Virus record (IMG/VR): IMGVR_UViG_3300049222_000326
Coordinates: 1-44,152 of that record
Source of the DNA: a virus
Strand: one strand, 5' to 3'
DNA: 44,152 bases
Position numbers and translations under genes: made by a program. How positions within the stretch are numbered: the stretch's first letter is position 1; the number at the start of each line of letters is the position of its first letter. This document shows, piece by piece, positions 1-8,762 of the stretch. The notes beneath the pieces are model-generated. The model worked only from the letters and a program-made list of their open reading frames with translations, ran no database searches and had not been told where the DNA came from.

Positions 1-428
1 CTAAAACTTGTTATTTGCGCTCCATTAACGTATATTTTTACTCTGTCAGTAGACGTTGCTTGAGTTGTGTCTACCGCTAAAACAACATGAAACCACGCCG
101 AAAAATCTACAAATTTAGCGTCAGTAATAAGGTTGGCTGTACTGGCGCCATTCAGTAAAAACTGAAGCTTATCAGTGCCTGGCTCGAAGCGAAAAGTCTC
201 AAATTTTGATGCGTAAGCGCCAAAAAAGTATTGATCCCCAGACGTGCTTTCTGACCTTTTTAGCCAAGCGGAAAAAGTAAAAGTGCGTCTATTTCCTGTA
301 GATGAAGGCGTTCTGCTTAAGTAGGCACTATCACTTCGATTAAAGCGAACGCTTTTAATCGGTCCTGCAGCAGCAGCATCAGCAGCCGCCGTAAAAAACA
401 GCGGGCTTGCACTTCCAGGAATACTCAT
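1..428 (-). CDS. LamG-type adhesin, N-terminal part (runs off left edge)
   Basis: The gene starts at the ATG at 428 and reads leftwards out of the window, leaving about 142 residues. They are nearly identical to the start of the complete 1039-residue adhesin at 38684-41803, including the alanine-rich N-terminus and the first concanavalin-A/LamG-like fold with its SAWLKRSES segment. The start overlaps the stop of the upstream fibre gene as ATGA, exactly as in the other copy. The role is probably a receptor-binding or decoration tail protein (inference). It is either the left-hand strain variant of the complete gene or a true second copy that continues outside the window. Confidence 0.8.
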   Translation of the reverse strand, partial: MSIPGSASPLFFTAAADAAAAGPIKSVRFNRSDSAYLSRTPSSTGNRRTFTFSAWLKRSESTSGDQYFFGAYASKFETFRFEPGTDKLQFLLNGASTANLITDAKFVDFSAWFHVVLAVDTTQATSTDRVKIYVNGAQITSF

Positions 429-2771
429 GACACGTTCAGCAGCGAGGTGACCGTAATACGGGTCGAGCTTTCTACATAGTAGGCAAGAACATCAACGGCA
501 CTAGCCGTTGTCGTCAGAGTCGGTGCCGTTCCACCAGCAAACTTGTAAACCGAGTTGTATGCAAGCGTCCTAGACCCTGTGCTGTCCTGCGTCACCACGA
601 TTACACCAGACTGACCAGCAGTCACGTTCGTTGGAGCGCCTAACGTCCGGTTGCCTGCAAGCGTCACACTAAAGTTATTGCCCAGGCTCAGATCAACAGC
701 AATCGTCGCTGCATCGGTCAAAGAAACCACCGATCCACGCTGTGCTTTGGTGAAGGTCTGAGCAACCGCAAGACCAGCAACAGTCGTGGTTGCATCAGGC
801 AGCGTGATCGTGCGATCTGCCGTTGGATCGGTAACTGTCAGGGTTGTTTCATTCGCATCAGCAGTAGCACCCTCAAAGATGATGCTGCCGTTGAAGGTGG
901 CGTTACCTACAAACGTTGTAGTGCTATCAAACGTCGCTACGCCCGCAACGTCCAGCGTTCCAGGGATGTCCACATTGCTGGTGAACTCAACACCAGTGCC
1001 AGCAGAATCGGTCTGCAGCAGTTGACGGGCAGTGCCGTTTGCAAGCTTGCTGACTGCAATCTCTGCACTTGCGCTGATGTCTGCGTTGGCGATCGTGCCA
1101 TCCAGAATCATCGTGCTGGTAACAGTGCCGCTATCACCAGTCGTTACGACGTTGCCGGTGACATTCGGGAACGTGATCGTACGGTCAGCAGTCGGGTCAG
1201 TGACCGTCAGCGTGGTCTCAAACGAGTTGTCTGAAGAACCCTCAAATGACAATGTGGCGTTCTGACCCAGCGCCACCGTGCCAGTAAACGACGGGCTGGC
1301 ACTGCCAACCTTTTCGGTGTCAAGTTCTTGCAGTGCAGACTGCACATCCGTGCTACTAATGTTGCCGGTAGCAACAACAGAGATGTTGCTTGCCGTCTGA
1401 CCAGCAATAGCGTTAGACACGTCAATCAGCTGGAACGTTGATCCCGTTCCAAGCGAAATCAACATGTCTGGCGGTGCCAGAGCTTCTGCTGGTGCGTTGC
1501 CTGAACCCGTTCCAGACGTGTCAACAACGACGTAATAGTTGAGGTTGCCAGTAGCAGGTGCAGGAAGTGCAGCACCATTGGTAAAACCAGCAGCAGAACC
1601 AGCAGTCGTAACGCTGCTCAGCAGGTTGGTGCTTGCGTCATACGTTCCAGCATTAACAAGGTTGCCGCTGATAACCGTGATCGGCAGGAACGATTCACCC
1701 GTATAGATGTAAAGGTCTTCGTTTTTCTCGTCAAAGAAGAACTGACCTTTGAAGTCACCATCGGGGAAGACAACGATGTTGTCAGTTGCACCCGCACCAC
1801 CAAACTTGGTGACTGAAGAATCCGCCAGTTTGGCTGCCGTAACAGCAGCATTAGCGAGGCGTGCAGTCGGGAATGTTCCTGAAGTTGTCTTGGCTGCATC
1901 AAGGTCTGGGATGTCAGCAGCAGCAAGGTTGACTGCACTCGTAACGTGACCTTGAGCATCAACAGTCACCTTTGTAAAGGTGCCAGCTGTTGTGCTGTTG
2001 GTGTGATTAAGCGTGCCACCAGACGCAACTTCAAGACCCGATCCAGGGACAACAGCACCTTTCGCGCTAGACGTTGCTTCGGGTAGATCGCTTGCTGCAA
2101 TAACTCGACCAGCAGTAATCAAACCGTTGGCGTCATATTGAACAAGGTGATGCTCAGTCGTTTCTGCCGTGACGGTGTTGTCAATCTGAATTTCGTCATT
2201 GCTCAGGGTCAGGCCATTGCCGTTGACGGCAACAGCACCCTTTGCTGATGAGGTTGCAGTTGGCAGATCACCGCTTGCAATCGCTCGATAGCTGACCGCT
2301 CCAGCTGCAGAAGTAGGACCAGCAAGAAACTGTGCGCCTGCAGTGGTGTTATCTAGTGAAGGCGTGATCGTTACTTCATCACCGCTTGTCGTGATGGTGA
2401 TGTTGACGATGCCGCTACTGGTGCCGACAACGGCATTAACCGAACCAGCACCTTTGACTGACTGCCATGCGCTTGAATCCCAAATATAAATTTTGTTGTC
2501 GTCCGTGTCTAAAGCAAGCTGACCCGTATAAGCGCCAGATGCCGGAAGCGTTGTGACTAGATCACAGGTCGCTTCATCAGCAATCTTTGCCGCCGTGATC
2601 GCATCGTCAGCAATCTTGGCTGTTGCAACACCAGCATCAACCAGTGCCGTGCCAGCAACCTCACCAGTACCGAACAGAATCTTTGCGCCGGGGATGCTGT
2701 CGTCAGCAATCAAGTCAACGCCAGACTCAATCAGGTTTTGCAGCGTGATCTTTTTGGTCTCAGACGCGCTG
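1..2771. repeat. Left copy of diverged terminal repeat (adhesin start plus fibre)
   Basis: Positions 1-2771 align end to end with 41376-44152. Over 1-428 I count 11 substitutions and no indels (about 97% identity, constant offset 41375). Across the fibre the offset changes to 41381, so the right copy is 6 bases longer. Differences are silent in some fibre blocks (for example 2041-2280) and replace residues in others (for example 480-600). This is either the imperfect overlap of a circular genome assembled from two strains, or one half of a tandem cassette duplication. Confidence 0.9.
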
Positions 2772-2854
2772 GTATCAACAATCGCCAGCTCATCACCAGT
2801 CGCCAGGTTCGCTCCGGCAAGAGCTGTAAGCTCACTAATCTTTAGATCGGCCAT
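425..2854 (-). CDS. Tail fibre protein, repeat-rich (complete copy)
   Basis: This 809-residue protein has the low-complexity, Ala/Thr/Ser/Gly-rich composition of marine cyanophage fibres. The N-terminus (about residues 1-130) has short helical repeats of the AAKIADDAIT type. The middle and C-terminus repeat a beta-rich module with the core ETTLTVTDPTADRTIT, seen twice (around residues 545-575 and 660-690), plus segments such as DGTIANADISASAEIA. No enzyme motif is visible. A strong Shine-Dalgarno GGAGG (bases 2866-2870 on the complementary strand) lies 11 nt before the ATG and supports this start. It follows tail-tube-like genes and overlaps the adhesin start as ATGA. It probably forms a side or tip fibre contacting the host surface (inference). 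A diverged homologue, partial in this window, is at 41800-44152. Confidence 0.8.
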   Translation of the reverse strand: MADLKISELTALAGANLATGDELAIVDTSASETKKITLQNLIESGVDLIADDSIPGAKILFGTGEVAGTALVDAGVATAKIADDAITAAKIADEATCDLVTTLPASGAYTGQLALDTDDNKIYIWDSSAWQSVKGAGSVNAVVGTSSGIVNITITTSGDEVTITPSLDNTTAGAQFLAGPTSAAGAVSYRAIASGDLPTATSSAKGAVAVNGNGLTLSNDEIQIDNTVTAETTEHHLVQYDANGLITAGRVIAASDLPEATSSAKGAVVPGSGLEVASGGTLNHTNSTTAGTFTKVTVDAQGHVTSAVNLAAADIPDLDAAKTTSGTFPTARLANAAVTAAKLADSSVTKFGGAGATDNIVVFPDGDFKGQFFFDEKNEDLYIYTGESFLPITVISGNLVNAGTYDASTNLLSSVTTAGSAAGFTNGAALPAPATGNLNYYVVVDTSGTGSGNAPAEALAPPDMLISLGTGSTFQLIDVSNAIAGQTASNISVVATGNISSTDVQSALQELDTEKVGSASPSFTGTVALGQNATLSFEGSSDNSFETTLTVTDPTADRTITFPNVTGNVVTTGDSGTVTSTMILDGTIANADISASAEIAVSKLANGTARQLLQTDSAGTGVEFTSNVDIPGTLDVAGVATFDSTTTFVGNATFNGSIIFEGATADANETTLTVTDPTADRTITLPDATTTVAGLAVAQTFTKAQRGSVVSLTDAATIAVDLSLGNNFSVTLAGNRTLGAPTNVTAGQSGVIVVTQDSTGSRTLAYNSVYKFAGGTAPTLTTTASAVDVLAYYVESSTRITVTSLLNVS

Positions 2855-2874
2855 GAGCGATTAACCCTCCAGGG

Positions 2875-3744
2875 TTACTGATCAGTCTCTAGAACGAGTT
2901 TAGCGTTTGCATCTTGATCCAAAAGTATGTCGTCGCCGCTTTCTTGCAGCAACGCATCAGGAACAATCAAGTTCATCTTGAGTTGAATTGAACCCGTAGT
3001 GACAAAATCAGCTGTGATCTGCACTGTGTTGTCTGGTGCAAACTGCACCGCGCATGATGTAATTACGCCTTTGAAGTCATAATAAATTTCATCGTTTGCC
3101 CGCGCTGCAACACCACTTGGGTTGTAATCATTCCGCTTGATGTAAAATTTGCCGCGAAACTGACTGCCAACCTTGGTGCGAAGCGACAGCTCTACCAAGT
3201 AATTCGGCAATTCGTTTGCGGTATCTCCGGTGTATTCCCAGAACGCACTCATGCGACCGGAACCAGATATCAACGTGTTAGCTCTTGAGCGAAACTCTTC
3301 AGAAAGCGCAGTTGTGTCAACGGTTTCGCGTTCTGTATTTAGCTCAAACCCAGTGACCTGAGCTAAAATCCTTGACACGCTATTTTCGACAATCACTTCA
3401 ATCGGTATCGAGTCACTAGGAACTGCAAGTGCTGTGGCGTTCGTTGATCCACCATTCACTGCATGAGCAAATGAGTCATACAGAAAAACACCGTCTAACT
3501 CGTCTACATAGATAAACTTTTTGACTGATGAATCCGTATAACTGTCAATAAAATCCAACGCACTGCCGTCAGTGCTCTTAATCACAATTTGATCACCAGT
3601 GATCAGCTGACCATGATCAAAGTCGAAACTAAAACGCTTTTTTGTTGCGTTTACGTCGCCAGTGTCAATTGTTGAAAACAGTGAGCCGCCATCAAACTCC
3701 CGTTGCAGCTCAACCTCGCCATGCGTGCCCAGGTAAACCGTCAT
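2875..3744 (-). CDS. Tail-tube-like / distal tail protein (289 aa)
   Basis: The protein is 289 residues. Its second half (about residues 130-260) contains a stretch resembling phage tail-tube proteins: TERETVDTTALSEEFRSR followed by an ISGSGR turn and a long beta-rich tail. The first half is unassigned and may be a second copy of the same fold. It overlaps the upstream 145-residue tail-tube-like gene by four bases (ATGA), so the two are probably translated together. The position after the J-like tip protein and before the fibre suggests a structural adaptor between the tip and the fibres rather than the main tube. Function is inferred from fold-like sequence and context only. Confidence 0.6.
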   Translation of the reverse strand: MTVYLGTHGEVELQREFDGGSLFSTIDTGDVNATKKRFSFDFDHGQLITGDQIVIKSTDGSALDFIDSYTDSSVKKFIYVDELDGVFLYDSFAHAVNGGSTNATALAVPSDSIPIEVIVENSVSRILAQVTGFELNTERETVDTTALSEEFRSRANTLISGSGRMSAFWEYTGDTANELPNYLVELSLRTKVGSQFRGKFYIKRNDYNPSGVAARANDEIYYDFKGVITSCAVQFAPDNTVQITADFVTTGSIQLKMNLIVPDALLQESGDDILLDQDANAKLVLETDQ

Positions 3745-4178
3745 GATCCAATAGAGGCAGTTACAACAGCGCCAGTGCCTTGGAACGCAATTTCGGCTCG
3801 AACAATGTCGCCAGTCGCTGCTCCAAGGGTTGCGCTTGTAATGTAAGCGGTCAACTTAATGTCGTTGTTGTCCGTTCCATCAACCCAGCGGAAGGTCAAC
3901 TCAACAGTGTCTGAACTGCTGACGCCATCCGTGCCAGTTTTGATCAACTTGTTGAGCAGGTCTGTCGTGTTAATTGCGTTGTTGTCATCCTTGTAATACA
4001 ACAACGTTGCACTGCCTGAATATCCGGTCACACCAGGGCTGTAACTTCTGACGCCATCACCCAAAGTTGTGGTTTCGAGCGTTTCCAAGTTGCTGGACAC
4101 AGTAAAATTCACGACCTTGGCAAGGGTCGTGCCAGCAAGCTGCATTACTCCATCCCTGCCGGTGTAAACCTTTGCCAT
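3741..4178 (-). CDS. Tail-tube-like structural protein (145 aa)
   Basis: The protein is 145 residues and its sequence is typical of a tail-tube fold: an N-terminal strand pair, the segment LETLETTTLGDGVRSYSPG, a GYSGSATLLYYKD strand matching the SGSGT turn of tube proteins, and a C-terminal beta segment. It differs from the main tube candidate at 12709-13131, which lies in the usual place beside the chaperone genes. The gene shares one base with the stop of the upstream gene at 4178 and overlaps the next by four bases. It may be a minor tube or baseplate ring protein. An extra decoration of the tip is the main alternative. Confidence 0.6.
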   Translation of the reverse strand: MAKVYTGRDGVMQLAGTTLAKVVNFTVSSNLETLETTTLGDGVRSYSPGVTGYSGSATLLYYKDDNNAINTTDLLNKLIKTGTDGVSSSDTVELTFRWVDGTDNNDIKLTAYITSATLGAATGDIVRAEIAFQGTGAVVTASIGS

Positions 4179-4552
4179 CAGAGCACACCAATTAAATTGA
4201 CTGTAACGCTACTGGTCCCCGGGCGCACAGACGAGATCTGCGGTGGTGATTCATATCGCCAGTTATTCCCCGTAGCAGCATCAATCGCTGCAGCGTCACC
4301 GTTCCATCCTGCACGAAACTCAGACGGCAACGTAAATACATCAAAGCCGCCTTTCACTTCGTCGTAGTGGGTGATGAAATCATCGGCTGCGGTGTCAGCG
4401 ATATTGGCGTACTGCAACTGCAGCTTCATGCCGGTTCGCTTGTCGCCGTAAAGAATGCGAACTTCTTTTCCAGATTGCGATGAAAAGGTTTTGTAGCGAT
4501 AGTCGCCAGCGTCAAAAGAACGGCCAGTAGGTTTATGCGCGGGAAACGCCAT
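4178..4552 (-). CDS. Minor tail protein, DUF2460/tip-associated type
   Basis: The protein is 124 residues. It contains the segments PTGRSFDAGDY, SGKEVRILYGDKRTGM and YESPPQISSVRPG, a pattern I recognise from small tail proteins encoded next to J-like tip genes in marine siphoviruses. No catalytic motif is visible. It is fused into the operon by single-base overlaps on both sides (4178 and 4552), which implies near-equal translation with its neighbours. The likely role is in tip or baseplate assembly. The family assignment is from memory and no search was run. Confidence 0.5.
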   Translation of the reverse strand: MAFPAHKPTGRSFDAGDYRYKTFSSQSGKEVRILYGDKRTGMKLQLQYANIADTAADDFITHYDEVKGGFDVFTLPSEFRAGWNGDAAAIDAATGNNWRYESPPQISSVRPGTSSVTVNLIGVL

Positions 4553-7500
4553 TACTCGCCAATGTCTCCTTCGATTGTAATCGCACCTGCAGTGTCGAGA
4601 ACATCAATCGCGAGCTGGCTTACGCCGTTGGAATTCACTGCGTAGTTGCTGGCTTTAATCGTGACGATGCCGTCTTGATCAACATCTAACGCTTCGATTT
4701 GATAGATTTCAGAAACGCTGCCTGCGCTTTCTTTCAGGCTGAACACTGAGTTAAATAGCTCGGTAGCTTTGCCGTTTTTGACGTGCAGCACGCCCTCGCT
4801 AACTGCGGTGGTCTGCCGTTCCCAGTAATAAACGTTATACGCGCCATCAGCTAAAGCGTTAATGGCAACAATCGTTCCATCATCCTGAATGATGCCGTTA
4901 TTGTCGGGACGGTATGGGCTCATCTCGCTGGCAACACGGATAAACTTGCCAGCCTCTAAGTTCAGTCCCCAGGGCAATGTCTTGAACGTAATCGTGTGGG
5001 TCAGGTTTTTGCGCAGTGACAGGAAGTACCTGGCAACCCTTGCAGCGTGCTCATCACTGGTGATGTGACTGAAAGTAAACTCTTCAATCGGAAGGTCGCT
5101 GTTGTCCGAGCCGTAGTAAGCAATCAGCGTCTTTTGCTCAGGGAACTGGTTAACCCGTGACTGCTGATAGATAATTGCAGCCTGGAACATCTTCCTTTCC
5201 TCAAGCTCCAGCCATGTAAATTCAAGGCTGTCTTCAATGATGTTGCCCTCAGTAAACATCGCTGAGATCGTTACTGGGCTGCTTGCATCAATCTTGTGAT
5301 TTGAGTCATAAGGCAATGCAGGCTCTAGGGCCATCCTGCCGTTTTTCAACGACACAAAGCACAAAACACTTGGTGCCTGCTCAGACAACCAGCTGCGCAG
5401 ATTGACTGGGTCTGTGATCACGTCGTCCCAATACAGCTTGTTGTTTTCCAAGTAACGACCAGTTGTCGTCAATAATGCCTTGTCAACGAGAGCGCTGTTA
5501 AGGATATTGCCCGCTCCAGTGTCCTTGTTCGTTACCAAGTACCAGAGCAGATCAGTCAACAGATTGCTTGATCCAGTACCTCCCTCGACTAAACGCTCCA
5601 CCTCAATGCCGTTCTTGACGTATGTCCGAAGTTGATCAAGCTGGTTGAAGTTGTCGCTTGATTTGAGTTTCAAACCAGCCATTGCGCAACCGTCATACTG
5701 AGGAGTCGTTTCTTCCGAAAGTGTCTCGTTGACGTAAACGATTTCGTGCTCAGTGCCGTTATCGCAGCTACGACTAATTAAATCACCGTAGTGGGAAACT
5801 TCAGCCAAGCCGCTGTACTTCTGCCAAAGACGTGTTGCCGTTGAGTTAAAACCTAACTGCCCTGCTGAATTAGAAGGATGCAGGAAGCGATACCTAAATG
5901 CAAATTGGACCCCGTTAGCATTTCTTGCGTGCTTTGTAAAAGTATCGCCCTCAGAATAATCACCGTTATAGCTGACTAGCTCTACTCGCTCGACGCGCCA
6001 CCACTTATTCCTGGGCGTATGATCGTAGTTCTGTTCATACGCGATTAGATGGAGTTTCATGTAAACTTCCCGGCCTGCGTCTCGCACATATTCCCAGTTC
6101 TCAATAGTGCGCCGTTCGCCAACAGGGATATTGTCAAAATAAGGGTCAACGCCTAACGCTATGGAGTATATATTGCTCTCGGTTCTGTCTAAAATTTGCT
6201 CACCAGTGCTTGTGTAAAAGCTGCCAGGAATAACATTGTTATTCGTGATACTAAGTGTTTCTAGATAGAAAGTAGAAGTATCCTTCTGAGTGCTGCTGTA
6301 GTTGATGTTGATGCGTCCCTCGTCGTCTGTAATAAGCTCAGGAACCGCAGCCATCTCAAGGTGCGTAAAATAATTTCTCGGTTGTTGAAAATACCCACGC
6401 GCTCGAATTTGAAACTGGCCGTATGTTGTATCGCTTAGCCACGCTTCTGCGCCAAGACGGCCTCCGTCCAAAACAAATACGTTGCCAGCCCCATCGCTTT
6501 GCTCTACAAAAATTGCACTATTAAAGGGACGCAGCCGATACTCGAACTGCACTCGATCAGGATGCTGGATCCTAATAAACGAATAAATATCAAGAGGTGA
6601 GTTGCCAACAATCGCAAACAGATATGGGCCTATGTTGACCCAACCGTTATTGTCGCTGCGTGAAGAGTCATAGTTACTAGGTCGAACGTCTACCGCAAAC
6701 AGCGACATTCGATGCGCAAACGACGTTACATTGCCTTCGCTCAGAGTTATATCATCATCGTTATTGTTGGCCAGTTTCCCTGGAGAGGGAACAGTATTAA
6801 AGTTAGTAATTCCGTCAAACTTATTCCAAACTTGCGACTTGATACCAATTTCGGTTACGTCGCAGGATCGGGTATTCTGAAACGTTCCGAGTTCATACTT
6901 GAGTAGCGGATACCATGCTTCGTGAATATCATCTCCTTCTTGAGTAAATGGCAGATAATCTTCGACCGTAATTGCTTCTTCAGCAACGAGACCAATTTTT
7001 CTTTGCAGGCGACTCCAGGTTTCAATACATTCGAGCGTGATCACAATTCCATTACTTACATGGTCTTCTCGTGAACCGTCATACGGATCATCGGTGCTGC
7101 GATGTGTCACCTTCCAAGTGGTGCGCCCCACCATCCATGTAGAACCACGCGAGAACATCGCGTCATACCTTGCAGATTCTGCTTGGATGGCAGATCGAAT
7201 ATCGCTTAGATCAACATCATCGAGACTTTTAGCGGAGAAAGGCTTTTCTGTTTGGCGTCCTTTGCCGATAAGAACTTTAATTTTGTCACCCACCAAGCAA
7301 TCAACCTCTTGCTTTAGGTTGTTCCAGCTTTCGTTTCCGTTGTCAGTGTCTCTTACACCATGGGTGACTCTGGTAACTGTTCCGCCACGAATGTGCTCAA
7401 CAATTCCAATACGCCTCGCATAATTCGTGCCCGTACCAGGCATCCCAGACTCAACAGCGCCGTGATCACTGTCTTTTGACTTTCCACCAAACGGGTGGTT

Positions 7501-8502
7501 ATCCATCAAATAAGGATCAACGTACTTTTTCTGTTGGTTCTTCAGTTGCCTTTGCTGTTTATCATCGTAAGCTCTTGGAATTGAAATAACTTTCCAGTTT
7601 GGTCTGAAAGGTGTGCCATTTGGAACGCCGGTAAACACACCAAATCGCGTTTGTGATGATGGCGTAAACGCACCACAAAATGCAGGCTGCGCTACGCCAC
7701 TTCTCGTAGGCGCATAAAACACTTGGTCTGAACCAGACAAGCCTGGGTTATCTCTGTCGCCATCAATCGCTAAGTTCCCGTAGCGCAGGTTATACGCACG
7801 CAGACGACTGCCAGCGCCTAAAACTTCAAAGCCACCGTTCCAATAAAAATCAAAGTAATCCTCGTAAATGCCGTCCAAGGCGTTATTGCCAAGAAAGATT
7901 CCGGCAAGCTCAGGTCTTGCCATGTTGCCTTGACCGGCAATCGCCACAATCTCAGCAACTTGATAGCCGCCCCAGCTCTTCATGCGGGACCACACCAGCT
8001 GGGGTGAAATCAACAGACCGCCTGTTCCTTTGTCGTCGTTTTGATCGTCAGGATTGACTTGACCCTTACGACGGGTAAATGCGATTGGAACGGTTTGACC
8101 GTATTGCGCCAACTCCTGAAGACTGTCAAAGCCAAACGAAGGCGCATAAATATCTTTGCCCGTGCGACCTGCAAGCTGACGACGCTCAACCTGATTAGGT
8201 TGTTTTGGTTTTGGGGCAAGCAAAATTGCAGCCGCAGTGCTTAAAACACTGACGACAAGGCTGACAATCGCAATCGTTGTTGCATCGTTTCTAACGTGAG
8301 GAATGTGTGCAAAATCTTCTGGGCGCTCCTTGTATCGACGCTCTACTTCATTCGCAAACTGTCGATATTCCTGCTCGCTACAACCAAGAGCCGTGATCAG
8401 CCGCTTTTCATACGGAAGCAGTGGTTGCTCGACATTCCGTCGATAGGGCACCATGCGACCGCCTTCAAATGCCGGTTGATGTAGAGACATCCTCTGCTCC
8501 AA
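4552..8502 (-). CDS. J-like tail tip / host-specificity protein
   Basis: At 1316 residues this is the largest gene in the window, placed after the tape measure, minor tail and NlpC-like genes as lambda J is. A hydrophobic segment (around residues 74-95, TIAIVSLVVSVLSTAAAILL followed by APKPKQPN) resembles the end of lambda gpI-type proteins, so the N-terminal 110 residues may be an I-like domain fused to J. The rest is a long beta-rich tip protein with a region near the middle reading ELITDDEGRININYSS and a C-terminal third of fibronectin-like character. The start is uncertain: ATGs at 8490 and 8454 are in frame, and the listed start (8502) overlaps the upstream gene by 106 bases. It probably forms the central tip that selects and opens the host envelope. 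Confidence 0.8.
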   Translation of the reverse strand: MEQRMSLHQPAFEGGRMVPYRRNVEQPLLPYEKRLITALGCSEQEYRQFANEVERRYKERPEDFAHIPHVRNDATTIAIVSLVVSVLSTAAAILLAPKPKQPNQVERRQLAGRTGKDIYAPSFGFDSLQELAQYGQTVPIAFTRRKGQVNPDDQNDDKGTGGLLISPQLVWSRMKSWGGYQVAEIVAIAGQGNMARPELAGIFLGNNALDGIYEDYFDFYWNGGFEVLGAGSRLRAYNLRYGNLAIDGDRDNPGLSGSDQVFYAPTRSGVAQPAFCGAFTPSSQTRFGVFTGVPNGTPFRPNWKVISIPRAYDDKQQRQLKNQQKKYVDPYLMDNHPFGGKSKDSDHGAVESGMPGTGTNYARRIGIVEHIRGGTVTRVTHGVRDTDNGNESWNNLKQEVDCLVGDKIKVLIGKGRQTEKPFSAKSLDDVDLSDIRSAIQAESARYDAMFSRGSTWMVGRTTWKVTHRSTDDPYDGSREDHVSNGIVITLECIETWSRLQRKIGLVAEEAITVEDYLPFTQEGDDIHEAWYPLLKYELGTFQNTRSCDVTEIGIKSQVWNKFDGITNFNTVPSPGKLANNNDDDITLSEGNVTSFAHRMSLFAVDVRPSNYDSSRSDNNGWVNIGPYLFAIVGNSPLDIYSFIRIQHPDRVQFEYRLRPFNSAIFVEQSDGAGNVFVLDGGRLGAEAWLSDTTYGQFQIRARGYFQQPRNYFTHLEMAAVPELITDDEGRININYSSTQKDTSTFYLETLSITNNNVIPGSFYTSTGEQILDRTESNIYSIALGVDPYFDNIPVGERRTIENWEYVRDAGREVYMKLHLIAYEQNYDHTPRNKWWRVERVELVSYNGDYSEGDTFTKHARNANGVQFAFRYRFLHPSNSAGQLGFNSTATRLWQKYSGLAEVSHYGDLISRSCDNGTEHEIVYVNETLSEETTPQYDGCAMAGLKLKSSDNFNQLDQLRTYVKNGIEVERLVEGGTGSSNLLTDLLWYLVTNKDTGAGNILNSALVDKALLTTTGRYLENNKLYWDDVITDPVNLRSWLSEQAPSVLCFVSLKNGRMALEPALPYDSNHKIDASSPVTISAMFTEGNIIEDSLEFTWLELEERKMFQAAIIYQQSRVNQFPEQKTLIAYYGSDNSDLPIEEFTFSHITSDEHAARVARYFLSLRKNLTHTITFKTLPWGLNLEAGKFIRVASEMSPYRPDNNGIIQDDGTIVAINALADGAYNVYYWERQTTAVSEGVLHVKNGKATELFNSVFSLKESAGSVSEIYQIEALDVDQDGIVTIKASNYAVNSNGVSQLAIDVLDTAGAITIEGDIGE

Positions 8503-8762
8503 ACGACTGCAAAAACAGGATCACCCTGATTTAGCAGCAACACGTCCCCATCGTACTGCGGTTGCTCAACACGAGTTCCCCACTTCAATAAATCACGCCC
8601 GTACTGTCTGACGCTTTGGTTATACCAGTCAGCCTGAAATTTAGGCGTTGGAATGTTTAACCGTGCCAATACCTCATAAACCAAATGAATGCAGTCAATC
8701 GCCCCGTCTGCCCCAGTACCATCAGCGCCTAGCCGATAAGGTTTACCAATAAGATCAATCAC
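8397..8762 (-). CDS. NlpC/P60-like tail assembly protein
   Basis: The 121-residue protein begins like lambda K-type peptidases: GKPYRLGADGTGADG followed by IDC with Cys24, the expected nucleophile, and a helix LVYEVL. Downstream, DGDVLLLNQGDPVFAVVW matches the strand that normally carries the catalytic His, but the usual position holds Phe84. The only His nearby is His98 in NRHLK. Hence it may be a catalytically altered family member with a structural role, or it may use a shifted His. It overlaps the cupredoxin-like minor tail gene by four bases (ATGA) and the J-like gene by up to 106 bases, an unusually deep overlap. Confidence 0.6.
   Translation of the reverse strand: MIDLIGKPYRLGADGTGADGAIDCIHLVYEVLARLNIPTPKFQADWYNQSVRQYGRDLLKWGTRVEQPQYDGDVLLLNQGDPVFAVVWSRGCLYINRHLKAVAWCPIDGMSSNHCFRMKSG

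Noticed and set aside
1-2771. Diversity-generating retroelement acting on the fibre or adhesin
   Set aside because: There is no reverse transcriptase gene, and the differences between the two copies are not adenine-specific or confined to the C-terminus.
425-2854. Plus-strand frames opposite the fibre and adhesin genes
   Set aside because: Frames such as 786-1025, 1749-1949 and 2553-2864 are low-complexity mirrors of the fibre's codon pattern. They have no ribosome sites and no recognisable protein.
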